Source: Tuctoria greenei
Taxonomy: Eukaryota; Streptophyta; Magnoliopsida; Poales; Poaceae
Length of the DNA: 64,000 bases
Direction: 5' to 3'
NCBI GenBank assembly: GCA_036927565.1
Contig: JAYESD010000005.1
Location: forward strand, 12,988,565-13,052,564
In this document: positions 1 through 9,270 of the stretch, piece after piece
Layout: each line of letters starts with the position of its first letter
How positions within the stretch are numbered: position 1 is the stretch's first letter
The notes under the pieces: generated by a model
What the model saw: the letters and a program-made list of their open reading frames with translations, nothing else
The model's database searches: none
What the model was told of the DNA's origin: nothing
Translations under genes and position numbers: made by a program

Positions 1-23
1 GTTGTAGCTAAGTATTCAGGGAC

Positions 24-302
24 GTCGACGGCGGGCCCCCTGGGGGTGCCGCCGGAGCTTCGGTCCGGCGGTGTCCACCATCTTCTGTGAAACATCGACG
101 GCGGGCCCCTTGGGGGTACCACCGGAGCTTCGGTCCGGTGGTGCCCACCATCTCTGGTGAAACGTCGACGGTGGGCCCCCTGGGGGTACCGCCGGAGCTT
201 CAGTCCGGCGGTGCCCACCATCTCTGGTGAAAGGTCGATGGTGGGCCCCCTGGGGTGCCACCGGAGCCTTGCTCCAGTGGTGCCCACCATCTTCGTGGGT
301 AC
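24..302 (-). repeat. Four 70-bp tandem repeats with conserved hairpins (E1 3' region)
   Basis: Units start at 24, 94, 164 and 234. Each has an inner inverted repeat CCRCCGGA...TCCGGYGG around a 7-base loop, a CCCCC/GGGGG pair and an outer GGYGGGC/GCCCACC arm. The third stem position changes together on both arms: G/C in units 1 and 3, A/T in unit 2; unit 4 has one mismatch. Related 70-bp units occur in the same place in E2 (about 39660-40012), so this is a family feature of the Tat 3' non-coding region. Confidence 0.85.
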
Positions 303-1078
303 TTTGACGGTTATCGCCGGGAAAACTCCTTGAAGACCTGCGTATAGATCAAAAAATAGGAGAAGTAATTCTGTCTGCTGGTCATTGTTTCCCTGCTCCT
401 TTTTAGTGTCGCTTGACTTACGATCTTGGGCTGACTCATGGGGCTTGGGTAATTCAGTGCGTCTGCACCTAGGGCTCGCTATCCATTCTACTTAAGGGTG
501 TTCCATCTGGCCCCCAGCTACTCAGCTGTAGCGCTGGGGAGGCAGGGTGCACAGGCTTAGGGTACAGGACCAGGCTAAGCAGGCTGTGTCCCTGGACTTC
601 CCGCTGGGTGTAAGCTTTTCCCAGGGAAGACCATCTGGAGACATAGACCCTCGAGTATGGGAACATCCGAGGCCCCAGGCACATCGCAGGTACCTCAAGC
701 AACCCTACCTGCAACCAGACAGCAAGGCTCCCACTATTGCTAGAGCAGGGAAGAATGACAACGCCCGTGATAGATCACGAGCTACAGCGAACGCATAGCC
801 ATATCATAAAAAATTAAAGATAATTTTTTGAATGAGGGGCCCTATACAGGGCAGGACAACAATATTTCATTGCGGTCTCCCATAAGATGGGACAGGTTTT
901 ACAAGGGAACGACCTGGCTCGGGCGGCAAAGGAAATCGAGTGCACCTACATAGGGTTCCGGACCAGGCTAAGCGAAATGTGCACTCGGTGCCTCGCGCGC
1001 GGAGCCTTAGTTGCCCTAAGTGCTGTTCCTAGGCACCACGCACCTTTTACAATGAAAGAAAATTGTCCTGACACTGAT
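303..1078 (-). other. E1 3' non-coding region after pol
   Basis: No gene is visible. Read on the minus strand, the stretch around 590-490 resembles the post-pol region of E2 and E3, with the shared phrase TTAGCCTGGTCCTG followed by a short pyrimidine-rich segment. It links the end of integrase to the tandem repeats. Confidence 0.6.
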
Positions 1079-2126
1079 CTAGGGGTAGAACTTACGGAGG
1101 TGCTCGATGTTCCAAGGATTGGGCAGTTGCTCTCCATCCTCCATAGCTAGGCGGACGCACCCAGGGCGGCATACCTCCGTAACCCGGAAAGGGCCTTCCC
1201 ATCTGGGGGAGAGTTTGTTAGCCCCTTCCTGGGAGAGTATGCGATGCAGCACCAGGTCGTCTACCTTTAGCTCCCTACTCCGCACGGTCCTCTGGTGGTA
1301 GTGCCGGAGTGTCTGCCTGTACCGTGCATTTCGGAGAGCCGCTCTTACTCATCCCTCGTCGACGAGGTCCACGTCTTCACGCCGGAGCTGGTCCTGCGCG
1401 GCTTTGTCGTACACCCGGACACGGGGGGAGCCCCTGGTAATTTCTGGGGGGGGGGGGGGGGACGACCTCTGCCCCGTACACCAGGAAGAAAGGCATTTCC
1501 CCAGTGGCCCGGCTGGTTGATGTCCGGCTAGCCCACAGTGCACACGGAATCTCGTCTACCCAGTTTGCACCATGCTTCTCAAGGTGTGAGAATGTGCGAG
1601 TCCTGAGGCCCTTGAGGATCTCTGCATTGGCCCTCTCGACCTGTCCATTGCTCTCTGGATGAGCGACAGATGCATAACAGACTTGGATCCCAAGGTCCTC
1701 GCAGTTTTCCTGGAACGCTGCACCTGTGAACTGGGTCCTGTTATCAGTGATGATTCTGTTCGGGACCCCGAACCGGCAGACGATCGACTTGTTGAATTTG
1801 ACTGCTGACTGCTTGTTGATGGTGACGACTGGGGCAGCTTCCGGCCACTTGGTGAACTTGTCTACGGCGATGTAGAGGTGCCAGAATCCTCCGACGGCTC
1901 TGGGAAAGGGTCCCAGGATGTCCAACCCCCATACAGCGAATGGCCATGAGGGTGGGATCATCTACAGCGCCTGAGCTGGTGTGTGGATCTGCTTGGCATG
2001 GAACTGGCACGCCTTGCATCTCCTAACCATCTCGGCAGCATCCTGGAGTGCTGTCGGTCAGTAAAAGCCGTGCCGAAAGGCTTTTCCGACCAGCGTGCGG
2101 GATGACGTGTGGTTCCCACACTCGCC
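1079..2126 (-). pseudogene. E1 integrase (pol C-terminal part)
   Basis: Retroviral-type integrase that would insert the cDNA into nuclear DNA. Minus-strand reading gives the zinc-binding part (C-x2-C, CKACQFH) and then the catalytic core at 1961-1377 with Asp in WGLDILGP, Asp in IITDN and Glu in ESNGQVERAN, i.e. a complete D,D,E set. The upstream zinc-binding part has in-frame stops near 1962 and further upstream. A 16-base G run at 1446-1461 (poly-C in the sense strand) shifts the frame after the core. The C-terminal GPF/Y-like segment (EGPFRVTEVCRPGCVRL) continues in another frame to the stop at 1079. Certainly integrase, and inactive as read. Confidence 0.85.
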
Positions 2127-3671
2127 TCAATGGATCTCTGCGAGCAAGTCGCAGCCCTCCTCCCGGGTAATGCAACACAGCAGGATGTCGTTGGCGCCAC
2201 GCCGGTAGAGATCCCCTTCCACCAGCGTGTACCTCTTAGCCATGCGGACTATCCTTTCTGCCAGGGCATGTTCTTCGGGAAGGATGTTGTCTTTCAAGTA
2301 GTCCCGGACCTCCGAGATCCATGCATCAGGACTTACTTGAGCCTCTGGATCTTGGGCACCCAGTAGCTCGGAGCTCCCGATGGCGCATACGATCCTTGGC
2401 GGGCTCCATGGTAGCAGGCCCGCTGGGACTGCCAGCTTCGAGGTGCTGGGCTCGCTCCCTTCGCACAGTTCGGCTGCTCGGGCGGTTGGTCGCGGTAACG
2501 TCCTTGCAAAGACTCCTTCAGGCATTGGGGCCCCTGTGGAGGCCTTCGTTGACAGGTCGTCTGCGACTGAGTTGTCAGCTCGGGGTACATGGCACAAGTC
2601 CAAGACTTCAAAGTCCTTTTCGAGCTTCCGGACGTGCAACAAGTATGCTGCTAGTTGCGTGTCATTGCAGCTGCACTCCCCTTTGGCTTGCTTGATGATC
2701 AGCTGGGAATCACCTTTAGCCAGAAGCTGACGGACATTGAGAGTCAGGGCAGTCTTTAGCCCAAAGATTAGGGCTTCGTATTCTGCCATGTTGTTTGTCG
2801 CCTTGAAGTTGAGGTGCACCATGTACTTGAACTGCTCCCCAGTCGGGGTGAGGAGCAGGACCCCGGCCCCGGCCCCCTGCTTCCGCGAGGAGCTGTCGAA
2901 GTAGAGTGTCCAGGGGGGCTCGGTGAAAACTGGAGCCTTGGGCACCGTTTCTCCGTTGTCCGGGCCCCCTGGGCTGCTTAGCAATGGAGTCCATTCTGCC
3001 AAGAAGTTCGCCAGTGCTTGGCTCTTGACCGCATGTCGAGGTAAGAACTCCAGCTCGAACTCCGCCAGCTCCGCTGCCCACTTGGCAATGTTGTCAGTTG
3101 AGTTGGGGCTGTGGAGCACGGTTTTTAGTGGGAAGCAGGTCACCACTGAAACCCGGTGAGCCTGGAAGTAATGTCGGAGCTTCCTCGACGCTATGAGCAC
3201 TGCATACAGTAGTTTATGTACCTCCAGATACCTTGTTTTTGCTTCATGGAGGACCTCACTGATGTAGTAGACAGGCCGTTGGGAGGTCCGAACCCTCCCT
3301 GGGGGGTTTTGTGCTCCTTGCTATGTGTCTGCATCCTGGGGATTGTGGCCCCCAGGATCTGGTCGGACCTCCGAGGGTTGGGACCCGGAGGGCTCTTGGT
3401 CACTGGAGCACACAACAAGGGGGTCCTCCGCTGGATGCAAGTCCTGAGGCTCAGCTTCCTTCCCGGGGGCTCCCTCGTGTGCTTGTTGTGGCAGCAGTTC
3501 TGGCCGCTCCGCAACCAAGACTATGCTGACCACCTCCGTTGTTGCGATGATGTAGAGCAGGAGTGGTTCGCCGGGCTCCGGTGCCACCATGATGGGGAGC
3601 GTCGTCAGGTGCTTCTTGAGCTCCTGGAACGCCGCTTCCGCTTCCTCGGTCCACACAAAAGGACCCGACCT
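2127..3671 (-). pseudogene. E1 RNase H, second (archaeal-type) RNase H and linker
   Basis: In frame with RT upstream and integrase downstream, but broken by stops at 3672, 3321 and others before 3200. The first RNase H starts WTEEAEAAFQELKKHL and ends in SRKLRHYFQAH...AEWTP. It is interrupted by a long Pro/Glu-rich insertion (about 3540-3260) absent from standard RNase H. The second RNase H (about 2915-2490) shows WTLYFDSS, NNMAEYEALIFGL and GDSQLIIKQ, the motifs of the Tat-specific aRNH domain. The segment ending near 2127 leads into the integrase zinc finger. Degrades RNA in RNA:DNA hybrids during cDNA synthesis. Confidence 0.85.
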
Positions 3672-4577
3672 TCATAGAATCTTGAAGAAGGGGAGCGCTC
3701 GCTCAGCCAGTCTTGAGATGAACCGGCTGAGGGCCGCCAAACACCCTGCAAGCTTCTGCACATACTTGATGCGGGCCGGCAGCCGCATCAGCTCTATTGC
3801 CTTGATCTTCGCTGGGTTAGCTTCAATTCCTCGGTGAGAGACCAAGAAACCCAGGAGCTTCCCTGCTGAAACCCCAAAGACGCACTTGTCTAGGTTCAGC
3901 ATCGTGCGCGTCGTGCATAGCTTGCTGAAGACCTGGGCCAGGCTGTCTATTAAGGATGTGCGGGTTCTAATTTTTACCACGATGTCATCGACATACACTT
4001 CTACCAGATCTCTATTGAGGTCCCCAAATGTCTTATGCATTGCACGTACAAAGGTGGGGAGAGCATTCTTGAGTCCATAAGGCATGGAGACATAACAATA
4101 CAGGCCGTCTACTGTTATGAAAGCAGTGTGTTCCTCATCTTCCCTAGACATCGGTATTTGGTGGAAACCAGAATACGTATCTAGGAAACACAGAAGATCA
4201 CAGCCTGATGTTGAGTCTACTTTTTGATCTATCCTAGGAAGAGGGAATGAATCCTTTGGGCATGCCTTAATCAGGTTGGTGTAGTCGGTGCACATCCGGA
4301 GTTTCCCATCAGCCTTGGGGACGACAACAGGATTGGCCAACCACCGTGGGTGGTGGACCTCCCACATGAAACCAGCATCGAGCAGCTTCTTGATTTCTTC
4401 ACGGATGAAGTTCTGCCGCTCGATGGACTGTTTCCTGGGCTTCTGTTGCACCGGTCGGCCGTCAGGGTAGATCTTCAGATGGTGCTCAATGACCTCCCTA
4501 GGGATCTCGGGCATTTGTGATGGTTGCCATGCAAACACATTGACATTGTTCTGGAGGAAGGTGACGAGCGCGAGTTC
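3672..4577 (-). pseudogene. E1 reverse transcriptase
   Basis: The reading frame is open from just after the UAG at 4580-4578 to a TGA at 3672. It contains the RT core: LRMCTDYTNLIKACPKD, LLCFLDTYSGFHQI with the first catalytic Asp, GLKNALPTF, and VEVYVDDIVVKI with the YVDD catalytic pair, then the thumb/connection start LLGFLVSHRGIEANP. All catalytic residues are present, so the domain looks chemically intact although it is cut off from RNase H by the TGA. This is the best preserved part of E1. Confidence 0.9.
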
Positions 4578-4580
4578 CTA
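4578..4580 (-). other. In-frame UAG between protease and RT, shared with E2 and E3
   Basis: Sense context AAA-TAG-GAA-CTC, flanked by conserved coding sequence on both sides and in the same frame as protease and RT. The same codon stop occurs at 35343-35345 (E2) and 56863-56865 (E3). It could be a readthrough signal separating Gag-Pro from Pol, or an ancestral shared mutation. Confidence 0.7.
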
Positions 4581-5435
4581 TTTGCTGTCCAGGTTCCCTG
4601 CGATGCGGGTTGTCTGGGCAGTCTCGGAACCAATCCTGATGACCTTTACTGGGATGTCGTCGCCGACTGGTTGCACACGGGGTGCAGAAGTGGAGGCTCG
4701 CTGCGTCGGACCCTGTTCTGGTCAACTCTCCTTCGAGCCTCCCAGAGTCGGTGCCCTCCCCGCTGCAAGTGCCTGGAGCTGCTCCAAGGCCGACACTGCA
4801 GCAGAGCGGTCCCCTCTGATTCTGAGGACACCAGAAGGCGTCGGCATCTTCAGGACGAGATAGCCGTAGTGGGCTACGGCCATGAACCGGTAGAGCGCCG
4901 ATCTTCCGATGATTGCGTTGAAGGGGAGATCGACGTCTATTATGTCGAACAAAACGCTCTTCGTACGGTAGTTTTCCGGGGTCCTGAAGGTCACCGAGAG
5001 GTGTATGTTACCGTATGGGAGGATTTGCCCAGGTCCGACACCTGAGAACGGGCTCGAAGGTGTGAGCCGGGACATCGGCAGCTGCAGCTTTCGGAAGGCC
5101 GCCGTGGAGATGAGGTTGAGGCCTGCCCTGCCATCAATCAGCACGTGGAGGACCTTCACGTTGGCGATGGTTGGGGACACCAGCAGCGGGAGTACGCCTG
5201 CTCCCGCCATGTTCTTCGTGCAGTCAGAGGCGTCGAAGCTGATTGCCGTGCTCATCCACTTGTGGTGGGGAGCCGGGCTCGGAGTGGGGGCCACCGCAGC
5301 CACTGCCCGTCGCAGAGTCTTCACTGTGTTCCGGGACGTGGGATCTGTGGCTCCCCGCTGCTGGAGTCGGAGTCGCCGCCCTCGAAGACGGCCTTCACCG
5401 CCCTCTGGGTTCCTGGAACCCCATCTCGTTGTCAT
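4581..5435 (-). pseudogene. E1 protease region
   Basis: Aspartic protease part of the polyprotein, which would cut Gag-Pol in the particle. The motif VLIDGRAGLNLIS sits where E3 and E4 have VDGGSGLNLIS: the Asp remains but the following residues are altered, so activity is doubtful. Downstream PFNAIIGRSALYRFMAVAH and YLVLKMPTPSGVLRIRG match E2, E3 and E4. An E1-specific TGA at 4722 breaks the frame before the shared UAG at 4578. Confidence 0.8.
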
Positions 5436-5472
5436 CCTCCTTTTCGGGATCGAACTTTTTCTTACCCTCCCT

Positions 5473-6096
5473 CTAGCGGGAAGGTGCGCCCTCCTGGCGC
5501 TGCTGCTTCTGCTTCTGTTCGCGGAAGCGCTCCGTGAACCTCTTCACTTCCCGGCACTCGCTAGCGCTATGGCTACTTGTGCAGTGCACCGAGCACTTGA
5601 AGTCTGGCTCCTCGGGTTCAAGTGACTGCCGAGGGCGCTTGTCCCGGCATGGCGGCCGGGCTCCGCTGGGAGCCGCGGCTGCCACTGCATGGGCTCTGGG
5701 CTTTGGCTTGTTCTTGTCATTGCCCTTCTTCTTCTTCTTGCCGCTGCTTTTTGCTGAGGTTCCCTCCTCAGTCGGCGTGGCTTCCCTTGCCTCTGAAGAA
5801 GGTTGGGAGTGCCACTTGCGTCCCTCAGCTGCCCTAGCATCTGTCGGCTAGGACAAACAGCTCAGAGACATCACGCACTTCATGCATGGCTAGCTTCTCA
5901 AGCATTTTCTTGTCCCTCACACCCTGCCTAAACGCTACAATAACTCATGCGCTAGCAATATGAGGGATTGTGTTCCGTACGTGAGAGAACCGCTGGATGA
6001 ATGATCGCAACGTCTCTCCAGCGCTCTGTCTGACGGCGTGGAGGTCAAGCTCTGTGCGGGGCACTTGTAGGAACTGCCGAAGTTCGCCATGAACTG
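5473..6096 (-). pseudogene. E1 gag C-terminal part with variant zinc knuckle
   Basis: Continuation of gag after the TGA at 6097, with several stops and shifts. Identifiable pieces are the QFMANFGSSY start, a Lys/Arg-rich basic tract and a zinc knuckle CSVHCTSSHSASEC, which is C-x2-H-x4-H-x4-C rather than the usual C-x2-C-x4-H-x4-C. The same CHHC spacing is in E3 and E4. The knuckle normally binds genomic RNA for packaging. Confidence 0.75.
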
Positions 6097-7110
6097 TCAG
6101 CACAATTCATCCCAGGAGGTTATGGACCCCTGGGGCAGGTTCATGAGCCATGACTGGGCTGGGCCAGTCAGGACGACGGGGAAGTAGTTGGCCATGACGG
6201 CCTTGTCACCTCCTGCAGCTAGTATCGTGGTGGAGTAGATCTGCAGGAACTCACTCGGGTTGACACTCCCGTCGTACTTCTCCGGCATGTGTGTCCAGAA
6301 CTTTCGTGGCCATACCATGAAACGGAGGTGAGGTGCTAGAGCCGCACACCCTTGGGTAGGACTAGCTGGCGCCAGTTGTGGCGCTGCATACCCCTGGTGT
6401 ATAGGCGGGCCTGCGTACACCTGAGGCTGGGGTGGTGCAGCATACGCCTGTGGAGGTGGGGGCGCGATGTACGCCTGGTATGGAGGTGGCGTAACATATG
6501 CCGAATTTGGTGGTGGCACGGCGTGAGCCTGGGGAACAGGACCCGGCGCACTGTAGTCCGCCTCAAGGTTACGCCGCCGCTCCCTCTGTCGCTCGATGGT
6601 AACTCGCCAGTCTTCTCCCGACCTGCGGCGCTGCAGTCCAGTTCTCAGGTCTGTTGTCGAGACCCTGGTCGAGCGCGAGTCTGCTGTCCATCGGTCGATG
6701 GTTGGAGTCCGCGACAACGACACATGCATCGGGTGGGCATGTGTCTCCCTTGGTGGAGGTGCGTTGAGCGCAGCGGTGACAAGGTGGTCGACGTCGTTGA
6801 TCCACTGTTGAGCTGCTCCCTGAGGAGCATCTCCAGCAGGTGGGTTGTGGAGTAGTGCACGCGCTGCTGCGAGCGCACTCTCCGGGCTTGCTTCCGATGG
6901 CGCACTAGCTGCCGTCATGGCTGGAGTACGCCATGGTGTGGTGTGCCGACCTGCAACCGGCGAGGTGACAGCAGGGCGACGTGAAGCTCCCGACCTCGCT
7001 GCTCTACAGCGGGAACCCGCTCTAGAGCGAGATGATGCCTGGTCCTCAGCTGCAGCCTGTCGCTGTGTCTGCGGCCTGGATATACCGGCGTTGGAATGGC
7101 CGTTCACCAT
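6097..7110 (-). pseudogene. E1 gag, N-terminal and capsid part
   Basis: I start at the ATG at 7110-7108 (MVNGHSNAG) because E2, E3 and E4 begin gag with MVNS at the same distance from the primer binding site; the open frame itself reaches back into that site. The N-terminal third is Arg/Ser/Ala-rich. The middle (about 6570-6360) is a Pro/Tyr repeat with the unit Y-x-A-P-P-P-x-Q-A. The end is the retrotransposon gag capsid domain (PEKYDGSVNPSEFLQIYS, ANYFPVVLTGPAQSWLMNLP). It ends at a TGA (6097) where E2 and E4 read through, so it is truncated. Confidence 0.85.
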
Positions 7111-7142
7111 TGCTGCTGGTGGAAATCTTCTTGGGGAAAAGC

Positions 7143-7160
7143 CCCCTACCTGGCGCGCCA
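7143..7160 (-). promoter_or_regulatory. E1 primer binding site (tRNA-Arg type)
   Basis: The sense strand reads TGGCGCGCCAGGTAGGGG, two bases inside the LTR end at 7163. From memory of plant tRNA genes its complement matches the 3' end of tRNA-Arg(CCU) including CCA. E2, E3 and E4 have the same site with one mismatch each. Confidence 0.8.
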
Positions 7161-7413
7161 AATGTCAAAGGTCATAAATGACACTTCCCCCAGACCTGCT
7201 TAGAAAGCAGCCCACAGAGGTTCTTTGTATTTACGAGGGCTAGTCCCAAGAGATTTAGCACAGCGAAATGGTGAACACAGAAGGGTTACGTGGTTCGGGC
7301 CGCCGGAGCGAAACACCCTACGTCCACGGGAGTGTTAGTGTATTGCTTTTCTCAATCGTGTGTGGGTTTCAGCTGGTCTAAATGCCGTCCCCTGTGAAGG
7401 TCGTCTGCAGAAT

Positions 7414-7423
7414 CCTTTTATAG
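7414..7423 (-). promoter_or_regulatory. E1 LTR TATA box
   Basis: CTATAAAAGG on the minus strand. E2, E3 and E4 LTRs have the same TATAAAAGG core. Confidence 0.7.
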
Positions 7424-7814
7424 TCGAAAGACTCTGCAGTCACAAGGTGGACCCCGGGGCCCGACAGGTGGTCCCGGGGAGAGCTAAATCCTATACAAGA
7501 TCTAGGAGTAAATGGTATCTACTTCCCTTTGTCAGGGGCCTCAATGTGTCGTCCCACCGCACCGTGCGTCAGGGCTACACATAGTTGGTGATGATGGTGG
7601 TGCACATCCCGCCCGTCTTGTCCTTGTGGCCCATTCGTCCGTCTTGCAGCGTGGGTCTGTACCGGCTACTTGGACAAGACAGGACACTGGAGCCTTGACT
7701 TACGCATGCGCGACTCCGCTTCTCCTGGAGAAGGCATGCGTACTTTAATGCATGTTCGAGCAGCACACGCCTTCCTTTACTGTGGTGTCCTACCGCACTG
7801 AGTTGGCCATCCGC

Positions 7815-8115
7815 CACGTGGTTGCGCCGGAGCTTGTCTCTACGGGGAGTCGAGCACTCGATGGTACAGGCCACGTGGCGCACCCGGGGCCCACCCCTGT
7901 GGAGGGGTGGAGGCTCAGCCCCGCGGGCCACGTGGTAGTTCCGGTGCCTTTCCCTGCAAGGAAGCGGGCCTGTCCCTGAGGTTCCGATTGGCCACGTGGC
8001 AGCCTCGGAGCCCACTTCAGCGGGGAGGCGAGGGTGCAGCTCTGCCGGCCACGTGGCAGCCCGGGAGCCCTCCCCGGCGGAGAGGTAGGATCTGGCCCTT
8101 CCCTCCACGACGTGG
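7815..8115 (-). promoter_or_regulatory. Array of six G-box sites in E1 U3
   Basis: CACGTG cores at 7815, 7872, 7929, 7993 and 8050, plus a degenerate GACGTGG at 8109. Spacings are about 57, 57, 64, 57 and 59 bp. Most are GGCCACGTGGC, a perfect palindrome and a strong bZIP/bHLH (G-box/ABRE) site. The surrounding sequence is a degenerate tandem repeat of about 58 bp. The array is about 400-700 bp upstream of the TATA box. Confidence 0.75.
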
Positions 8116-8240
8116 CAGCCTCGGATTCGACCTCTTAAGTAGAGGTCGGGTCCTTAGCTATTTTCTCCTTGTGCGCGGGGGTACACGGTCTGCGGGGTAT
8201 CGGCAGCCATTGTTTCTCACTATGCGTAGTTGTGTACTTT

Positions 8241-8764
8241 GAGACTACCAAACGCTACTCCGTAACTCGGTAGTCATAAAAGTAGTCTTCGGGTATATAA
8301 TGAAACATAGAATAGGATATGCGCGGATCAAGTTGGGATTTGTCCCTCCTTAATAACAGGAGAGATATCTCTGGGCCCCTCGAGATAGTTGAATTTGAAA
8401 GTGCATGGCCATGCCAAGGTGATTAAAGGTTAATCACAGTGACTAAAAGTTAGTCATGGAATGAGTCCACTATTTGATCGAGTGAATGGTCGAGCTATCA
8501 CAAGGATGTCACGCATCTCGCCTTGAGCTTGACTGGTATCGTGAGGCAAATGGATTAGCATGTTGAATGTATCTAGGTTCGGCCGATATGATCTTTATGT
8601 ACATTCGGGAGTCAGTATGTCCTGCTAGGTACCTCTACTGACTTGTGGTTGGAAACGGTTTCCATTCACAGCCGACTGCACATGAACCTAACGGGCCACA
8701 CACTTAAGGAGTTGGAATATCGAAAATCTTGGCTAGATGATTGTCTCTAGTGCAAGTGGGAGAT
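8241..8764 (+). mobile_element. 3' tail of a Ty1/copia element upstream of its LTR
   Basis: Non-coding sequence ending in a purine tract (AAGTGGGAGA, 8754-8763) directly before an LTR start, the layout of the 3' end of plant copia elements. The coding part is missing, either beyond an E1 insertion point or deleted. Confidence 0.65.
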
Positions 8765-9270
8765 TGTTGGTGATGTGCCCAAGAGGCAATCATAACAATT
8801 CAGGTTAAGGCCTATTGGATATTTGATCCAGAAGCAATTAGAGTACTAATGGGCCTGCGGCCTAAAAACCCATTAGTACGCCTATAAATATGAGGGGTAG
8901 AGTTATGGGCTAATAATCCCACCACGTGATAGCCCTAGCCGCCACTCCTCGAATGCCTCACGCCGAGACCCTTGCCGCGCGCGTGGTGCTAACACACCGG
9001 TGCACGGCGTTCCTCTCCGTACGTGTGGACTCCGTGGAGGCACTGCTGCTACTGCTGCACTGATCGGCTACGACGAACGTGTTCGTCTACTGCTGCTGAG
9101 AAGAGGGCGAGGAGGAGACGAACGGGATCGTCTACTTTCCCTACACCGACGCGCGTCTACGTTCCGCTGCGCTGCACGTCTAGTGGTAAAGATTCATGAC
9201 TTCTGTACTCGCATGTTTCCTGGGTGATGCGGTAGAGTTGCCAGAGTAGCGTACCGCCGATTTCCTAACA
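8765..9270 (+). repeat. Ty1/copia LTR, 506 bp
   Basis: Runs from TGTTGG to CCTAACA, with near-matching inverted ends. TATAAATA lies at 8883-8890. The preceding polypurine tract shows it is a 3' LTR of a plus-strand element. The only sizeable open frame (9000-9227) has no recognisable product. Confidence 0.75.

Larger units (their letters stand above)
1..8240 (-). mobile_element. E1: Ty3/gypsy Tat-lineage LTR retrotransposon, 3' end off window
   Basis: Read on the minus strand the order is 5' LTR (~8240-7163), primer binding site, gag, protease, RT, RNase H, second RNase H, integrase, then a 3' region with 70-bp tandem repeats. The 3' LTR is not in the window. The second, archaeal-type RNase H before integrase is diagnostic of the Tat/Ogre group. 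Protease through integrase lie in one frame broken by nonsense codons; gag is in another frame and the integrase C-terminus is shifted by a poly-C tract, so the copy is dead. The boundary near 8240 is approximate because I could not find a clean terminal CA or target duplication. Confidence 0.9.
7163..8240 (-). repeat. E1 5' LTR
   Basis: The inner end is clear: plus-strand TGTCAAAGG at 7163, next to the primer binding site. The outer end near 8240 is uncertain. A TATA box CTATAAAAGG on the minus strand (7414-7423) places U3 at about 8240-7424 and R-U5 at about 7400-7163. U3 carries six G-box-like sites. Confidence 0.7.

Noticed and set aside
16..261. Coding interpretation of the 70-bp repeats
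   Set aside because: The open frame is a by-product of GC-rich tandem repeats; stem covariation and location after pol point to a non-coding structure.
469..1301. Short overlapping frames on both strands after E1 pol
   Set aside because: No homology to E2-E4 proteins except the integrase end at 1079-1285; the rest matches non-coding sequence in E2.
4524..5851. Plus-strand frames of 100-200 codons opposite E1 protease and gag
   Set aside because: They are shadows of the minus-strand polyprotein, whose motifs are clear.
9000..9227. 75-codon frame in the 506-bp copia LTR as a small gene
   Set aside because: Part of a retrotransposon LTR, Arg/Leu-rich from GC-rich triplets, no supporting motif.
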